DNA from: Spirochaetia bacterium
Lineage (GTDB): Bacteria > Spirochaetota > Spirochaetia > Treponematales > Treponemataceae
Direction: 5' to 3'
Assembly: GCA_022768865.1 (NCBI GenBank)
Contig: JALELH010000025.1
Span: 1-35,114, forward strand
Length of the DNA: 35,114 bases
The position numbers and the translations under genes are program-made. Of this stretch, positions 9,401 through 16,925 are shown piece after piece (within the stretch, counting starts at the first letter, position 1; each line of letters opens with the position of its first letter). A model generated the notes under the pieces. That model did no database searches. It worked only from the letters and a program-made list of their open reading frames with translations, and was not told where the DNA came from.

Positions 9401-10144
9401 ATTGTAAAGGAAAACCCTAAGCAGATTTACGCAAAGCCAAGCCAGCTTCACGAAGAAGACGAAGAAGAACATGGTACTAAAAAACTGCCTGCACAAAATG
9501 CAGCAAACGCCTGTGCAGAATACGACAGGATAAATAAAATAATTGATTCAACAAAACCAAAATCTGCCGGCACGGATGCAAAAGACAAAGACGCAAAAGA
9601 AAAAGAGCCTGCTTTCAGCCATGCAAATTTCGGAACCATTGCCCATGCTTATCTGGAGGCTAAAATCAACGGAACAGAACCGGTAATTTCTAACCGTGAT
9701 ACAGTAGGCCTTGAAAACAAGACAGAAGCACTGGAAGAAATTAAAAACATCTGTCAGATGATGGCAGATAAATTTGCAGAATCTGACATAGGTAAAAAGG
9801 CACTTGCATCTGTCTGGCACAAGGCAGAATACAACTTCAGGAGCAGGCTTACACTTAAAGACGGAACTTACAGAATAATAAAAGGTTCCATAGACCTGGT
9901 ATTTGAAAACCCTGACGGAACTTACACAATTGTAGATTATAAAACCAACCAGGAACTGAAGCCTGAAATCTACATTAACCAGCTGGCATGCTACAGAATG
10001 GCACTAGGCCAGATGCTTAACATAGGTCCGGAAAAAATATCCTGCAGCCTATATTACTTAAGGTTCAACAAAGAAGCAGACATTACAAAGGAAACAGAAA
10101 ATGCAGATCTTTCTTCCATTGTCTTAAGGACAGAAGAAAAATGA
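6455..10144 (+). CDS. addA: AddA-like UvrD-family helicase-nuclease
   Basis: The 1229-residue protein has a complete SF1A helicase: Walker A AGAGSGKTT (residues 24-32), TLTFTKKAT, DEFQD (366-370), VGDEKQSIYLFRGAD, TTNYRSE, HILSIHKSKGLEYPVVFV and LTYVALTRAEE. The C-terminus carries a RecB-type nuclease: GTIAHAYLEA, GSIDLVF (D1147) and IVDYKTNQE (D1161, K1163), then YINQLACYRMAL. Together with the upstream AddB-like protein it should unwind and degrade duplex DNA ends. A Lys/Glu-rich low-complexity insert follows the TTNYRSE motif (about 7860-7970), and another charged linker precedes the nuclease domain. The start is set by AAGGA six bases before the ATG; the intergenic gap is 24 bases and no terminator separates it from addB. 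Confidence 0.88.
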   Translation: MGEKTFDKYQKDAINAIKNSVVSAGAGSGKTTVLAERFSTLVLDPKTKAGVDQILTLTFTKKATVEMSARIYKVLKKHNPAKAADFYKANIKTIDSYCNGVAKMGCHYYGVSPDFTQNDEELKKSVYAMALPYILEHRNNEAIKALVTVGSFDDVAKELFVDPVLANSTVAEPIDFDAMFHKQVQEIVARWNNCIKETDGKIAEIQKGFLALGGNVNRTSKSYEAYNAVFGPESDFEIPEPVEVRAEDVESCNIEDIKNYILAVKTVATLKCPSGKGIVDLKVFTVPLQKELFPQLCNIFTFIYGYRYTKSLIPLLKEFQDKVNGYKRSSGILSFKDISNMAKCILRDFPEIRKIEKEKYKFIMIDEFQDNNKDQRDMLFMLAEKLSRKEPGVPKVEELEKEKLFFVGDEKQSIYLFRGADVSVFNSLSEDFKEGNLNMTTNYRSESALIKSFNTIFGGFEYPLPAADIEKKESKPEEQAEEQTKKKSKKKTEEKTEESLLPKENPSAFYNDHTEYENEIPKYEAVYKEVLLPAKKQEEADVKENTQKIFAPHIHFALFDKEQEVTSGSLTTENAEAQWVADKINEITSKGLNGKVYDYSDIAILMRSYGPQPLYERTFLKNGIPYNTEVVTGFFADGPVNDIFSMLRLCAYPDDTAAYAQVLRSPWVNLSFEQANEIIFTKERNQMPFSQDVSAILPEQALKRFNHAKAFFNELNESARTEPLTKTVTKLWYSTGYRYETMWNKTVTMYGKLYDLIFELARKSEENKMTLGAFVDSVRTYRDQSEKLDDMDIPLEQAGGVHILSIHKSKGLEYPVVFVIGTNKKGKNESNSKATYTSKKYGITINTPGCAEIAGKNPFYEEAHQENRAQKGAELRRLTYVALTRAEEHIFITSGKYKANKNCMNYVPGGPNIPDSIFAILEPVYNYYFAGRDYAQVSGPFSRTFILSDELSKGTKTINAASAKIQLLEKIDKEENYSKIKPIVKENPKQIYAKPSQLHEEDEEEHGTKKLPAQNAANACAEYDRINKIIDSTKPKSAGTDAKDKDAKEKEPAFSHANFGTIAHAYLEAKINGTEPVISNRDTVGLENKTEALEEIKNICQMMADKFAESDIGKKALASVWHKAEYNFRSRLTLKDGTYRIIKGSIDLVFENPDGTYTIVDYKTNQELKPEIYINQLACYRMALGQMLNIGPEKISCSLYYLRFNKEADITKETENADLSSIVLRTEEK

Positions 10145-10196
10145 TTTTCCATATCGGATTATGAAACTTTGCGCAACAAAGAAATTTAACTTTTAT

Positions 10197-10231
10197 CTGA
10201 ATTTGCTTTAATGAAATTCAGGGTGTATAAT
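10197..10231 (+). promoter_or_regulatory. promoter with inverted repeat, EAL gene
   Basis: TTGCTT (10203-10208), a 17-base spacer and a perfect TATAAT (10226-10231) form a strong promoter. An 8-bp perfect inverted repeat (CTGAATTT at 10197-10204, AAATTCAG at 10214-10221) brackets the -35 and could be an operator. The resulting leader is about 35 bases and carries a strong Shine-Dalgarno. Confidence 0.6.
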
Positions 10232-10273
10232 TTAAAAAGAAGGATGTGGTAGATGTGCTGATTGGAGGATGAC

Positions 10274-11638
10274 TTGAATAATCAGGAAGTATATGACGAT
10301 TCTCACTGGGACAGAGGCTGTTCTATAGGCAATCTTTCAAAGGAAGAAATTTATCATATGCTCTACCACGATGCCGTTACCGGATATTATAACTGGAACC
10401 ACATGTGGCATATTCTGGATTCAAGGCATTTTAAAGACTATAAATACTGTTTTGTTCATTTTGACATAAAAGATTTTAAAATGATAAATGACATTTTTGG
10501 TCATTCAACAGGAAACAGTGTTCTTAAAATGGTATGCCAGCACATAGAAAATCAGGACTGGACCATAGCAGGCTGCCGCTGTGACAATGACAACTTTGCC
10601 ATGATGGTAAAATCCATGGACAACGAAACTTTAAGGCAGAAGCTTGAAAAGTTTTTTGACGGCATTGCATACCTGCCAGGCAACAAGAACTATAAGCTTT
10701 ATTACCGCTGCGGTATTGTAACTGCTGAAGATGCAATAAAAAAGTCAGACACAGTTGCAGATCTTGCTAAACTTGCACAGCGTCAGGGTAAGAAAAATTA
10801 CTGCACGGAAATTACATTCTTTACGTCACAGATGTATGAAAGAATCATTCAGGAAAAGAAATATCTTTCTTACCTTGATGAAGCCATAGCAAATGATGAA
10901 TTTTTAGTTTACCTGCAGCCTAAATACGACATTCACACGGAAAAAATAACCGGTGCAGAAGCACTGGTCCGCTGGAACTACAAGCATAAAAAACTTATGT
11001 CTCCTGCTGAATTTATCGGCGTATTTGAATCCAATGACGTAATAGGCAAAGTTGATCAGATAGTGCTTAAAAAGGTCTGCTTTTTTCTTGCTTACCTTAA
11101 AAAGCAGGGACAGCCCCTGCACCCCGTTTCCGTAAACCTTTCCAGAAGAAGAATGGAAAACAAGCACTTAAAGGAACAGATTCTTGCCACCGTAGACTTT
11201 TACGAGATTCCCCACAACATGATTGAATTTGAACTTACGGAAACTGCTGCCTACTCAGACAGGGATTCCATGCTTCAGCTGCTTTCAGATTTAAGGAATC
11301 TGGGCTTTTCCATTTCCATGGACGACTTTGGAACAGGCTATTCTTCCTTAAGCCTTTTAAAAGACATGCCAATGGATACTTTAAAAGTAGACAAATGCTT
11401 TGTAGATTCAATTTTAACATCCGACGAAAAATCAAAGGAATGCATTCTGTTAAAGGAAATAATCTGGCTATCTAAAATGAGGGGTTTCTGCTGCATTGCA
11501 GAAGGTGCAGAAAAAAAGGAACAGGTAGAATTCTTAAGAAAGGCAGGCTGCGATGTAATACAGGGCTTTTATTACAGTAAGCCTATACCCATGGAAGATT
11601 ATGCCAGAATGCTGCAGGCAGAAAAACAAGGCAACTAA
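10274..11638 (+). CDS. c-di-GMP phosphodiesterase (degenerate GGDEF plus intact EAL)
   Basis: The 454-residue cytoplasmic protein has no membrane segment. Its N-terminal half is a GGDEF-like fold (YCFVHFDIKDFKMINDIFGH), but the signature is replaced by RCDNDNF, so it is unlikely to make c-di-GMP. The C-terminal EAL domain keeps its catalytic set: GAEALVRWN, SVNLSRR, EFELTET, MDDFGTGYSSLSLL, LKVDK, IAEGAE and QGFYYSKP. It should hydrolyse c-di-GMP to pGpG, with the GGDEF half perhaps sensing nucleotide. The start is taken as the TTG at 10274 because GGAGG lies five bases upstream; the in-frame TTG at 10262 lacks one. A two-codon frame (ATG TGC TGA at 10252) precedes it. The gene is convergent with the hybrid kinase, 10 bases apart. 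Confidence 0.85.
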   Translation: MNNQEVYDDSHWDRGCSIGNLSKEEIYHMLYHDAVTGYYNWNHMWHILDSRHFKDYKYCFVHFDIKDFKMINDIFGHSTGNSVLKMVCQHIENQDWTIAGCRCDNDNFAMMVKSMDNETLRQKLEKFFDGIAYLPGNKNYKLYYRCGIVTAEDAIKKSDTVADLAKLAQRQGKKNYCTEITFFTSQMYERIIQEKKYLSYLDEAIANDEFLVYLQPKYDIHTEKITGAEALVRWNYKHKKLMSPAEFIGVFESNDVIGKVDQIVLKKVCFFLAYLKKQGQPLHPVSVNLSRRRMENKHLKEQILATVDFYEIPHNMIEFELTETAAYSDRDSMLQLLSDLRNLGFSISMDDFGTGYSSLSLLKDMPMDTLKVDKCFVDSILTSDEKSKECILLKEIIWLSKMRGFCCIAEGAEKKEQVEFLRKAGCDVIQGFYYSKPIPMEDYARMLQAEKQGN

Positions 11639-11648
11639 AAGCCAGGTT

Positions 11649-13814
11649 TTATTTTCTTGGTGTATGAACTTTCATATCAAGCATTTCCTTAAGCTTGGTT
11701 AAAAGATCGTTAATGTCAAAAGGCTTAGAAATAAACTTATCCATGCCACATTCCAGTGCCTGGTTTTTATCTTCTTCAAAGGCATTGGCCGTCATGGCAA
11801 TAATCGGAATGTTTGCTTTGCCACTGTCCTTTAAGGAACGTATTTTCTTTGTTGCTTCATACCCGTTCATAACAGGCATCATTACATCCATAAGAATGAC
11901 CTTGTAAAAGTCCGCAGGGGAATCATTTACCATCTGAACAGCCTGCTTTCCGTCTTCTGCACAGTCAATAATAAAGCCGACTGATTTCAGAAGTTCTTCT
12001 GCAATTTCCCTGTTAAATTCATTGTCTTCAACAAGAAGAAGGCGCACGTTTTTAAAGCTTTCTATTACATCAGTTTCGTAAACATTCTGTTTTTTTGTTT
12101 CTACATGAATATCGTTTGGCTTTGCATTGTCAAAATCAAAGCATACAAGGAATTCACTGCCCTTGCCTTCTTCTGATTTTACAAAGATAGAACCGTCCAT
12201 TATGTCTACAAGGCTTTTTGTAACGGCAAGTCCAAGCCCGGTTCCCTGAATCTTTTCTATGGATTTATTTTCATCACGTTCAAAGGGCAGGAACAGCTTT
12301 TCCAGAAACTTTTTGGACATTCCTATTCCGTTATCCTTTATCCTGAACTGATAGGAAGACAAGTCATCAGAAATGGCAGGCATTTCAGTTATCATAAACT
12401 GCACCTTGCCATATTCAGGCGTATATTTTACTGCATTGCCCACAAGGTTTATAAGAATCTGATTCAGCCTTAAGCCGTCCACCATTACAGGCCTGCTTAA
12501 ATTTCCGCGCTTAATAAGGCTGTATTCAATATGCCTCATCTGTATCTGCGGCTGCATGACGGTATCAACTTCGGCAATTATGTTTTCCATCGAATTAACC
12601 GTTCTGTTGATTTTCATTTTGCCGCTTTCTATGCGGGACATATCAAGAACATCATTTATTAAAGAAAGAAGATGATTGCTTGAAGACTTAATCTTTTCAA
12701 GATAAGTTTTTGTCATTACGGCATCGTTAATGTGATTCAATGCAAGGGTTGTAAAACCGATAATGGCATTCATCGGCGTGCGGATGTCGTGAGACATATT
12801 TGAAAGGAACATGGTCTTGGCACGGCTTGCACTTTCTGCCATGGAAAGGGTTTCCTGCAAAAGCTTTTTCTGCTTCATTTCGTGTTCAATTTCATCATCA
12901 ACATTCATGAAGGCAAGAAGAAAGTTTCCCGTTTCCTTTATGTCTCCAATGCGCACAACCTTCAGCTTCATATACTGAATGTTGTTGTTGATATTGGAAC
13001 GGAAGTTTACATAGAAAGTTTCACGCTTTATAAGCTGGCGCAGAATGTTGTCACGGGAAAATGCCATCCTCATCATGTCCCTGTCGTCTGCATAGACAGA
13101 AACATCGATATAGAATTCCAGGGCATCATCATAGAACTGTTCGCCAAGTTCGTCATTGTAAAAAGAACCGGCTACATCGTTCATGCGAACAATCCTTATG
13201 CGGCTTGTCATAAGATTGACCATAAAGACATTGGTATAATCTATGGAAAGGGCGTTGATAATTTCCAGCTGGTAGACTTTTTCTTCTTCCCGCTTGTAGC
13301 TTGTGGTAATGTTTTTTACAACGGCAAGGCCTAAAATGTCCCCGGTTTCCTTTTCCTGTGTAAGGATAACTGTATTGCGCGTCCAGAAAGATTCGCCTTC
13401 AAAGTTAGGCTTGTTTATATCAAACCAAAGTTCATACTTACCGGTTATAAAAGCGTCCATCAGGTAAGCTGCATCCATGTTTGCCATGAACTTTTCTTTT
13501 TCTGAATCTGCCAAATCCCAGGTAACCGCTTCCAGAAACTTGCTGTAAGTGCAGTCTTTAGGTAGATCAAAAGCATGCCTTAAACGCACTACACGCTCTC
13601 CAAAGCGCTGCAATGGGTTTCCAAGCAAAAGGTTTTTTGTAAGGTTGAATTCAAAAACTAAGATGGCGTCAGAAACAATGGCACGCTTATACTGGTCTCC
13701 GGAAACACCGATTAATTCATCGCCAAGTGAAATCTGACTGTTTGCCAGATTCCTGTATTCCTTTGAGTTTTCCTGATTTTCATTATTTTCTTTATGTTCG
13801 CCAGTTTCTGCTAT
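11649..13814 (-). CDS. hybrid histidine kinase (PAS-like, HisKA, HATPase, receiver)
   Basis: This cytoplasmic hybrid sensor kinase has these domains in order: two PAS-like input regions (VFEFNLTKN; TGKYELWFD), HisKA with FLSNMSHDIRTPMNAIIGF, an HATPase with DNGIGMSKKF and GTGLGLAVTKSLVD, and a C-terminal receiver (LLLVEDNEFN, phospho-acceptor in VILMDVMMPVMNG, IIAMTANAF, ISKPF). It should autophosphorylate and relay to its own receiver. The first standard start codon in frame is a TTG at 13628, but the frame is open 62 codons further. That extension encodes family-like sequence (GDELIGVSGDQYKRAIVSDA) running straight into the PAS-like fold. It contains no ATG, GTG or TTG start; an ATA at 13812-13814 lies nine bases after a TATACT. 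I give the extended coordinates; the start codon is unresolved. Confidence 0.78.
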   Translation of the reverse strand: MAETGEHKENNENQENSKEYRNLANSQISLGDELIGVSGDQYKRAIVSDAILVFEFNLTKNLLLGNPLQRFGERVVRLRHAFDLPKDCTYSKFLEAVTWDLADSEKEKFMANMDAAYLMDAFITGKYELWFDINKPNFEGESFWTRNTVILTQEKETGDILGLAVVKNITTSYKREEEKVYQLEIINALSIDYTNVFMVNLMTSRIRIVRMNDVAGSFYNDELGEQFYDDALEFYIDVSVYADDRDMMRMAFSRDNILRQLIKRETFYVNFRSNINNNIQYMKLKVVRIGDIKETGNFLLAFMNVDDEIEHEMKQKKLLQETLSMAESASRAKTMFLSNMSHDIRTPMNAIIGFTTLALNHINDAVMTKTYLEKIKSSSNHLLSLINDVLDMSRIESGKMKINRTVNSMENIIAEVDTVMQPQIQMRHIEYSLIKRGNLSRPVMVDGLRLNQILINLVGNAVKYTPEYGKVQFMITEMPAISDDLSSYQFRIKDNGIGMSKKFLEKLFLPFERDENKSIEKIQGTGLGLAVTKSLVDIMDGSIFVKSEEGKGSEFLVCFDFDNAKPNDIHVETKKQNVYETDVIESFKNVRLLLVEDNEFNREIAEELLKSVGFIIDCAEDGKQAVQMVNDSPADFYKVILMDVMMPVMNGYEATKKIRSLKDSGKANIPIIAMTANAFEEDKNQALECGMDKFISKPFDINDLLTKLKEMLDMKVHTPRK

Positions 13815-13823
13815 CTTACATCA

Positions 13824-13851
13824 AGTATAAAACACTTTGCCCAAAAAGCAA
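13824..13851 (-). promoter_or_regulatory. promoter of the hybrid kinase
   Basis: On the minus strand TTGCTT (13846-13851), a 16-base spacer and TATACT (13824-13829) form a good promoter. Transcription would begin around 13817, within a few bases of the ATA codon that opens the extended kinase frame. Confidence 0.6.
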
Positions 13852-13860
13852 GTTTTAAAT

Positions 13861-13909
13861 AAAAAAAAGGCTGTCTGCATTGCCGATAAAAACAACTCAA
13901 ACAGCCTTT
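13861..13909 (-). terminator. intrinsic terminator of leuB
   Basis: On the minus strand AAAGGCTGT (13901-13909) pairs perfectly with ACAGCCTTT (13866-13874), and the run of T continues through 13861. The loop is 26 bases. It lies 28 bases past the leuB stop. Confidence 0.75.
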
Positions 13910-13937
13910 ATAAAATGTTTTTATTTTTATATTAAAA

Positions 13938-15023
13938 TTATATGCGTTCAACAACAAGCTGGCCCATTGCTTTTGTGCCTACAAGTTTGCCTGCTGCCTT
14001 TACTGCATCACGTTCGCTGCCTGCAATGTCGCCTGTGCGGTAACCTTCGTCAAGAACTTTTTCTACAGCAGCTTCAATTGCCTTTGCTTCTTTTTCAAGA
14101 CCGAATGAATAGCGCAAAAGCATTGCAGCAGAAAGGATTGTTGCAAGAGGGTTTGCAAGATCCTGGCCTGCAATATCCGGTGCAGAACCGTGGATTGGTT
14201 CATAAAGTCCAGGACCGCTTTCTCCAAGGGAAGCAGAAGCAAGCATACCGATTGAACCTGTAATCTGTGATGCTTCATCAGAAAGAATGTCGCCAAACAT
14301 GTTTGAAGTTGCAATAACGTCAAACTGGCGCGGATTGCGAACCATCTGCATAGAAGCGTTATCAATGTAAAGGTAAGAAAGTGTTACATCAGGATAGTCG
14401 CCCTTTACAGATTCTGTAACTTTGCGCCAGAGCTGTGAAGAATTAAGGATGTTTGCCTTGTCTACAACGCAGAGTCTCTTCTGTCTTTTCTGTGCAAATT
14501 CAAAACCCATGCGAACAATGCGTTCAATTTCTGACCATGTGTATTTTTCTGTATCCCATGCGCTTTTTCCGTCTGCTGCTGTTCCGCGGTCTCCAAAGTA
14601 AATGCCGGAAATAAGCTCGCGGACAATAAGGATGTTAAGGCCGTCACCTACGATTTCATCCTTTAACGGGCAGGCATCTTTAAGCTGCCTGAACATTACT
14701 GCAGGCCTGAGGTTAGCAAAAACCTTCATTCCGCCGCGGAGGCCAAGAAGTGCTTTTTCAGGACGAAGTTCTGATGCAAGGTTATCCCACTTTGGACCGC
14801 CTACAGCACCAAGAAGAACAGCATCGTTTTTAAGGCACTTGTCAAGTTCTTCCTGAATAAGAGGCTTGCCGTATTTGTCAATTGAACAGCCGCCTGCCGT
14901 AACTGTGTCGTAAGACCACTTGTGGCCAAACTTTTCTGCAACCTTGTCTAAAACTTTTACAGCTTCTGCAACAACATCAGGACCGATTCCGTCACCAGGA
15001 ATAAGTGCAATTTTCTTTTCCAT
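13938..15023 (-). CDS. leuB: 3-isopropylmalate dehydrogenase
   Basis: The 361-residue enzyme oxidises and decarboxylates 3-isopropylmalate to 2-oxoisocaproate with NAD, in leucine synthesis. Diagnostic segments are [14 protein letters not shown] at the N-terminus, [33 protein letters not shown], the substrate and metal region [17 protein letters not shown], and [13 protein letters not shown] for NAD binding. Full length matches the family. The ATG has a clear Shine-Dalgarno (AGGAG, six bases upstream). It lies downstream of cimA on the same strand, separated by 228 bases with two hairpins and two AT-rich repeats, so it may have its own promoter. With CimA upstream it probably also acts on 3-methylmalate in isoleucine synthesis, as in other citramalate-pathway organisms. 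Confidence 0.95.
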   Translation of the reverse strand: MEKKIALIPGDGIGPDVVAEAVKVLDKVAEKFGHKWSYDTVTAGGCSIDKYGKPLIQEELDKCLKNDAVLLGAVGGPKWDNLASELRPEKALLGLRGGMKVFANLRPAVMFRQLKDACPLKDEIVGDGLNILIVRELISGIYFGDRGTAADGKSAWDTEKYTWSEIERIVRMGFEFAQKRQKRLCVVDKANILNSSQLWRKVTESVKGDYPDVTLSYLYIDNASMQMVRNPRQFDVIATSNMFGDILSDEASQITGSIGMLASASLGESGPGLYEPIHGSAPDIAGQDLANPLATILSAAMLLRYSFGLEKEAKAIEAAVEKVLDEGYRTGDIAGSERDAVKAAGKLVGTKAMGQLVVERI

Positions 15024-15045
15024 TGTATTCTCCTAAACAACCGCA

Positions 15046-15078
15046 TTTTATATATACTAAAGCGGTTTTATATATACT
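15046..15078 (-). promoter_or_regulatory. tandem AT-rich repeat upstream of leuB
   Basis: The 13-base string TTTTATATATACT (plus strand) occurs at 15046-15058 and again at 15066-15078, exactly 20 bases apart. On the minus strand each copy contains TATATA/TATAAA, a possible -10. The pair could be two alternative -10 elements or a protein site repeated about two helical turns apart. Confidence 0.4.
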
Positions 15079-15123
15079 TAAGTTTCTTTAATAATATTAA
15101 AGGATTAGAAAAAATGCAAGTGT

Positions 15124-15150
15124 AAAAAATTGCCATCCTGCCAATTTTTT
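15124..15150. terminator. possible bidirectional terminator between cimA and leuB
   Basis: AAAAAATTG (15124-15132) and CAATTTTTT (15142-15150) form a 9-bp inverted repeat with a 9-base loop. An A-run enters and a T-run leaves on either strand. The stem is AT-rich, so strength is uncertain, but the form suits a bidirectional terminator ending cimA transcripts. Confidence 0.4.
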
Positions 15151-15151
15151 A

Positions 15152-15182
15152 CCCCGAGTTTTGCTTCGCAAAACTCTCAGGG
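15152..15182. repeat. strong hairpin upstream of leuB
   Basis: GAGTTTTGC (15156-15164) and GCAAAACTC (15168-15176) form a perfect 9-bp stem with a 3-base loop. It can be extended by CCC/GGG pairing around a 3-base bulge. No T-run follows, so it looks more like a palindromic repeat unit than a terminator. The remainder of 15183-15251 shows nothing recognisable. Confidence 0.55.
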
Positions 15183-15251
15183 CTTACATAGATTAACTTC
15201 CAGTGCGCCATCCATGGCTTAAAATATATTCATTGATTATAAAAAAAGCAC

Positions 15252-16850
15252 TTATATCATCTTATTGAATCTTTTTTCCAGGTCCTTGATAAGTTTATAT
15301 TCAAAGGAATCAACCAGTGCAAACCATGATGCTTCAACAAGGTCGCAGCTTACGCCAACTGTTGTCCAGCTGTCTGTTCCGTCAGTTGATTCAATCAAAA
15401 CTCGGACGCGGCTTGCCGTTGCACTTTTTCCGTCAAGGACACGAACCTTATAGTCCGTAAGGTGAATGTTATTTACTGCAGGATAAAATGGTTCAAGAGC
15501 CTTGCGCAAGGCAACGTCAAGGGCATTAATCTGACCCTTGCCTTCACCGGCTGCAATGCGTGTATTTCCTTCAACGTCAATTTTAAGGTGGGCAAAAGAA
15601 TAGATGCCTTCTTCTACAAGAGGTTTTTCGCCGCTTACCTTGTAATAGTGCAGATTAAAGAAAGGCTGATACTTGCCGATTAACTTGCGCACAAGAAGTT
15701 CAAAACTGCCGTCTGCACCTTCAAACTGATAGCCTTCATGTTCAAGCTGCTTAACTTTTGCAATGATTTCTGCAACAACAGGATCAGACTTTTTAACGGA
15801 AGAATCAAACTTCTTGATTTTTTCTATAATCATGCTTCTGCCAGCAACTTCGCTCATAAGGAACACGCGTTCATTGCCGACGGTTTCCGGTGTAATATGT
15901 TCGTAGGCAAAAGGATTTTTTAAAACTGCATCAATGTGCATTCCCGCCTTATGTGCAAAAGCATTCTGACCAACGTAAGGCATTCCTGCTTCCAGGGGAA
16001 TATTTACAATTTCTGCAACGCGGCGGCAAACAGGCGTAAGCTTTTCTATATTTTCCTGCGGAATACATTCATAGCCCATTTTAATCTGAAGGTTAGCAAT
16101 TATAGTAGAAAGATTTGCATTGCCCGTGCGTTCGCCAAAACCAAGAAGAACACCCTGAACATGAGTTGCACCGGACTGAACTGCAACAAGGGAATTGGCA
16201 ACTGCAAGACCTGAATCATTATGAGTGTGGATGCCAATCTTAACCTTGTTTCCGAATTTTTCAACAGCAGACTTAACAGCAACGGAACATTCTTCAAGCA
16301 TGGCACCGCCCTTAGTTTCGCAAAGGCAAAGAACGGAAGCACCGCCTTCTACGGCAGCATTAAGTGAAGCAAGGGCATATTCCCTGTTTGCAGCAAAGCC
16401 TGTAAAAAAATGTTCTGCATCAAAAATTACATTGCGGCCCTTGCCTTTTAAATATGCACATGTGTCGCGGATCATTTCCAGGTTTTCTTCTAAAGTTGCA
16501 TGAAGAATATCCGTAACCTGAAAATCCCATGTCTTTCCGAAAATGCACACATCTTCAGTTTCTGCAGAAAGAAGGCTTGTAAGGTTTGCATCTTCAGAAC
16601 ATGAAATATCTTTTCTTCTTGTTGAACCAAAAGCAACAAGGCGTGCCGTCTTTAATTTAAGTTCCTTTGCCTTCTGAAAAAATTCCATATCCTTTGGGTT
16701 TGAACCAGGATTGCCGGCTTCAATATAGTTAACACCAAGTTCATCAAGGGCTTCTACAATGTGAATCTTATCCTGAACAGAAAAGCTAATGCCTTCCCCC
16801 TGGGAACCATCTCTAAGTGTTGAATCGAATATGTCTATTTTTTTAACCAT
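15252..16850 (-). CDS. cimA: (R)-citramalate synthase
   Basis: The 532-residue protein condenses pyruvate and acetyl-CoA to (R)-citramalate, the entry step of the threonine-independent route to isoleucine. It belongs to the DRE-TIM metallolyase family: IDIFDSTLRDGSQGEG at the N-terminus carries the catalytic Arg-Asp pair, GIHTHNDSGLAVANSL has the metal-binding HTHND, and GVLLGFGERTGNANL follows. NAFAHKAGMHIDAVLKN marks the linker region, and the C-terminal third is a LeuA-type allosteric dimerisation domain (about residues 370-525). LeuA itself usually starts with a different signature, so CimA fits better. The start is the ATG at 16850: a TAGAAT -10 ends seven bases before it, and an ATG at 16859 would overlap that -10. 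There is no Shine-Dalgarno. Confidence 0.92.
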   Translation of the reverse strand: MVKKIDIFDSTLRDGSQGEGISFSVQDKIHIVEALDELGVNYIEAGNPGSNPKDMEFFQKAKELKLKTARLVAFGSTRRKDISCSEDANLTSLLSAETEDVCIFGKTWDFQVTDILHATLEENLEMIRDTCAYLKGKGRNVIFDAEHFFTGFAANREYALASLNAAVEGGASVLCLCETKGGAMLEECSVAVKSAVEKFGNKVKIGIHTHNDSGLAVANSLVAVQSGATHVQGVLLGFGERTGNANLSTIIANLQIKMGYECIPQENIEKLTPVCRRVAEIVNIPLEAGMPYVGQNAFAHKAGMHIDAVLKNPFAYEHITPETVGNERVFLMSEVAGRSMIIEKIKKFDSSVKKSDPVVAEIIAKVKQLEHEGYQFEGADGSFELLVRKLIGKYQPFFNLHYYKVSGEKPLVEEGIYSFAHLKIDVEGNTRIAAGEGKGQINALDVALRKALEPFYPAVNNIHLTDYKVRVLDGKSATASRVRVLIESTDGTDSWTTVGVSCDLVEASWFALVDSFEYKLIKDLEKRFNKMI

Positions 16851-16857
16851 AGACAGC

Positions 16858-16886
16858 ATTCTAGCAAAAAAAGTTTAACTTCTCAA
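16858..16886 (-). promoter_or_regulatory. cimA promoter, leaderless type
   Basis: On the minus strand TTGAGA (16881-16886), exactly 17 bases and TAGAAT (16858-16863) end seven bases before the ATG at 16850. The -35 lies back to back with that of the divergent HAD gene, three bases apart. Confidence 0.72.
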
Positions 16887-16889
16887 TAA

Positions 16890-16918
16890 TTGCCAATTAC
16901 GCCTGCATCTGATATAAA
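16890..16918 (+). promoter_or_regulatory. HAD gene promoter, leaderless type
   Basis: TTGCCA (16890-16895), exactly 17 bases and TATAAA (16913-16918) end seven bases before the ATG at 16926. No Shine-Dalgarno is present. The RNA start should coincide with, or lie within a base of, the start codon. Confidence 0.72.
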
Positions 16919-16925
16919 TACCCTT

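Noticed and set aside
15024..15251. T-box or leucine leader-peptide attenuator before leuB
   Set aside because: I found no T-box core, no specifier-loop arrangement and no run of Leu or Ile codons in a leader frame.
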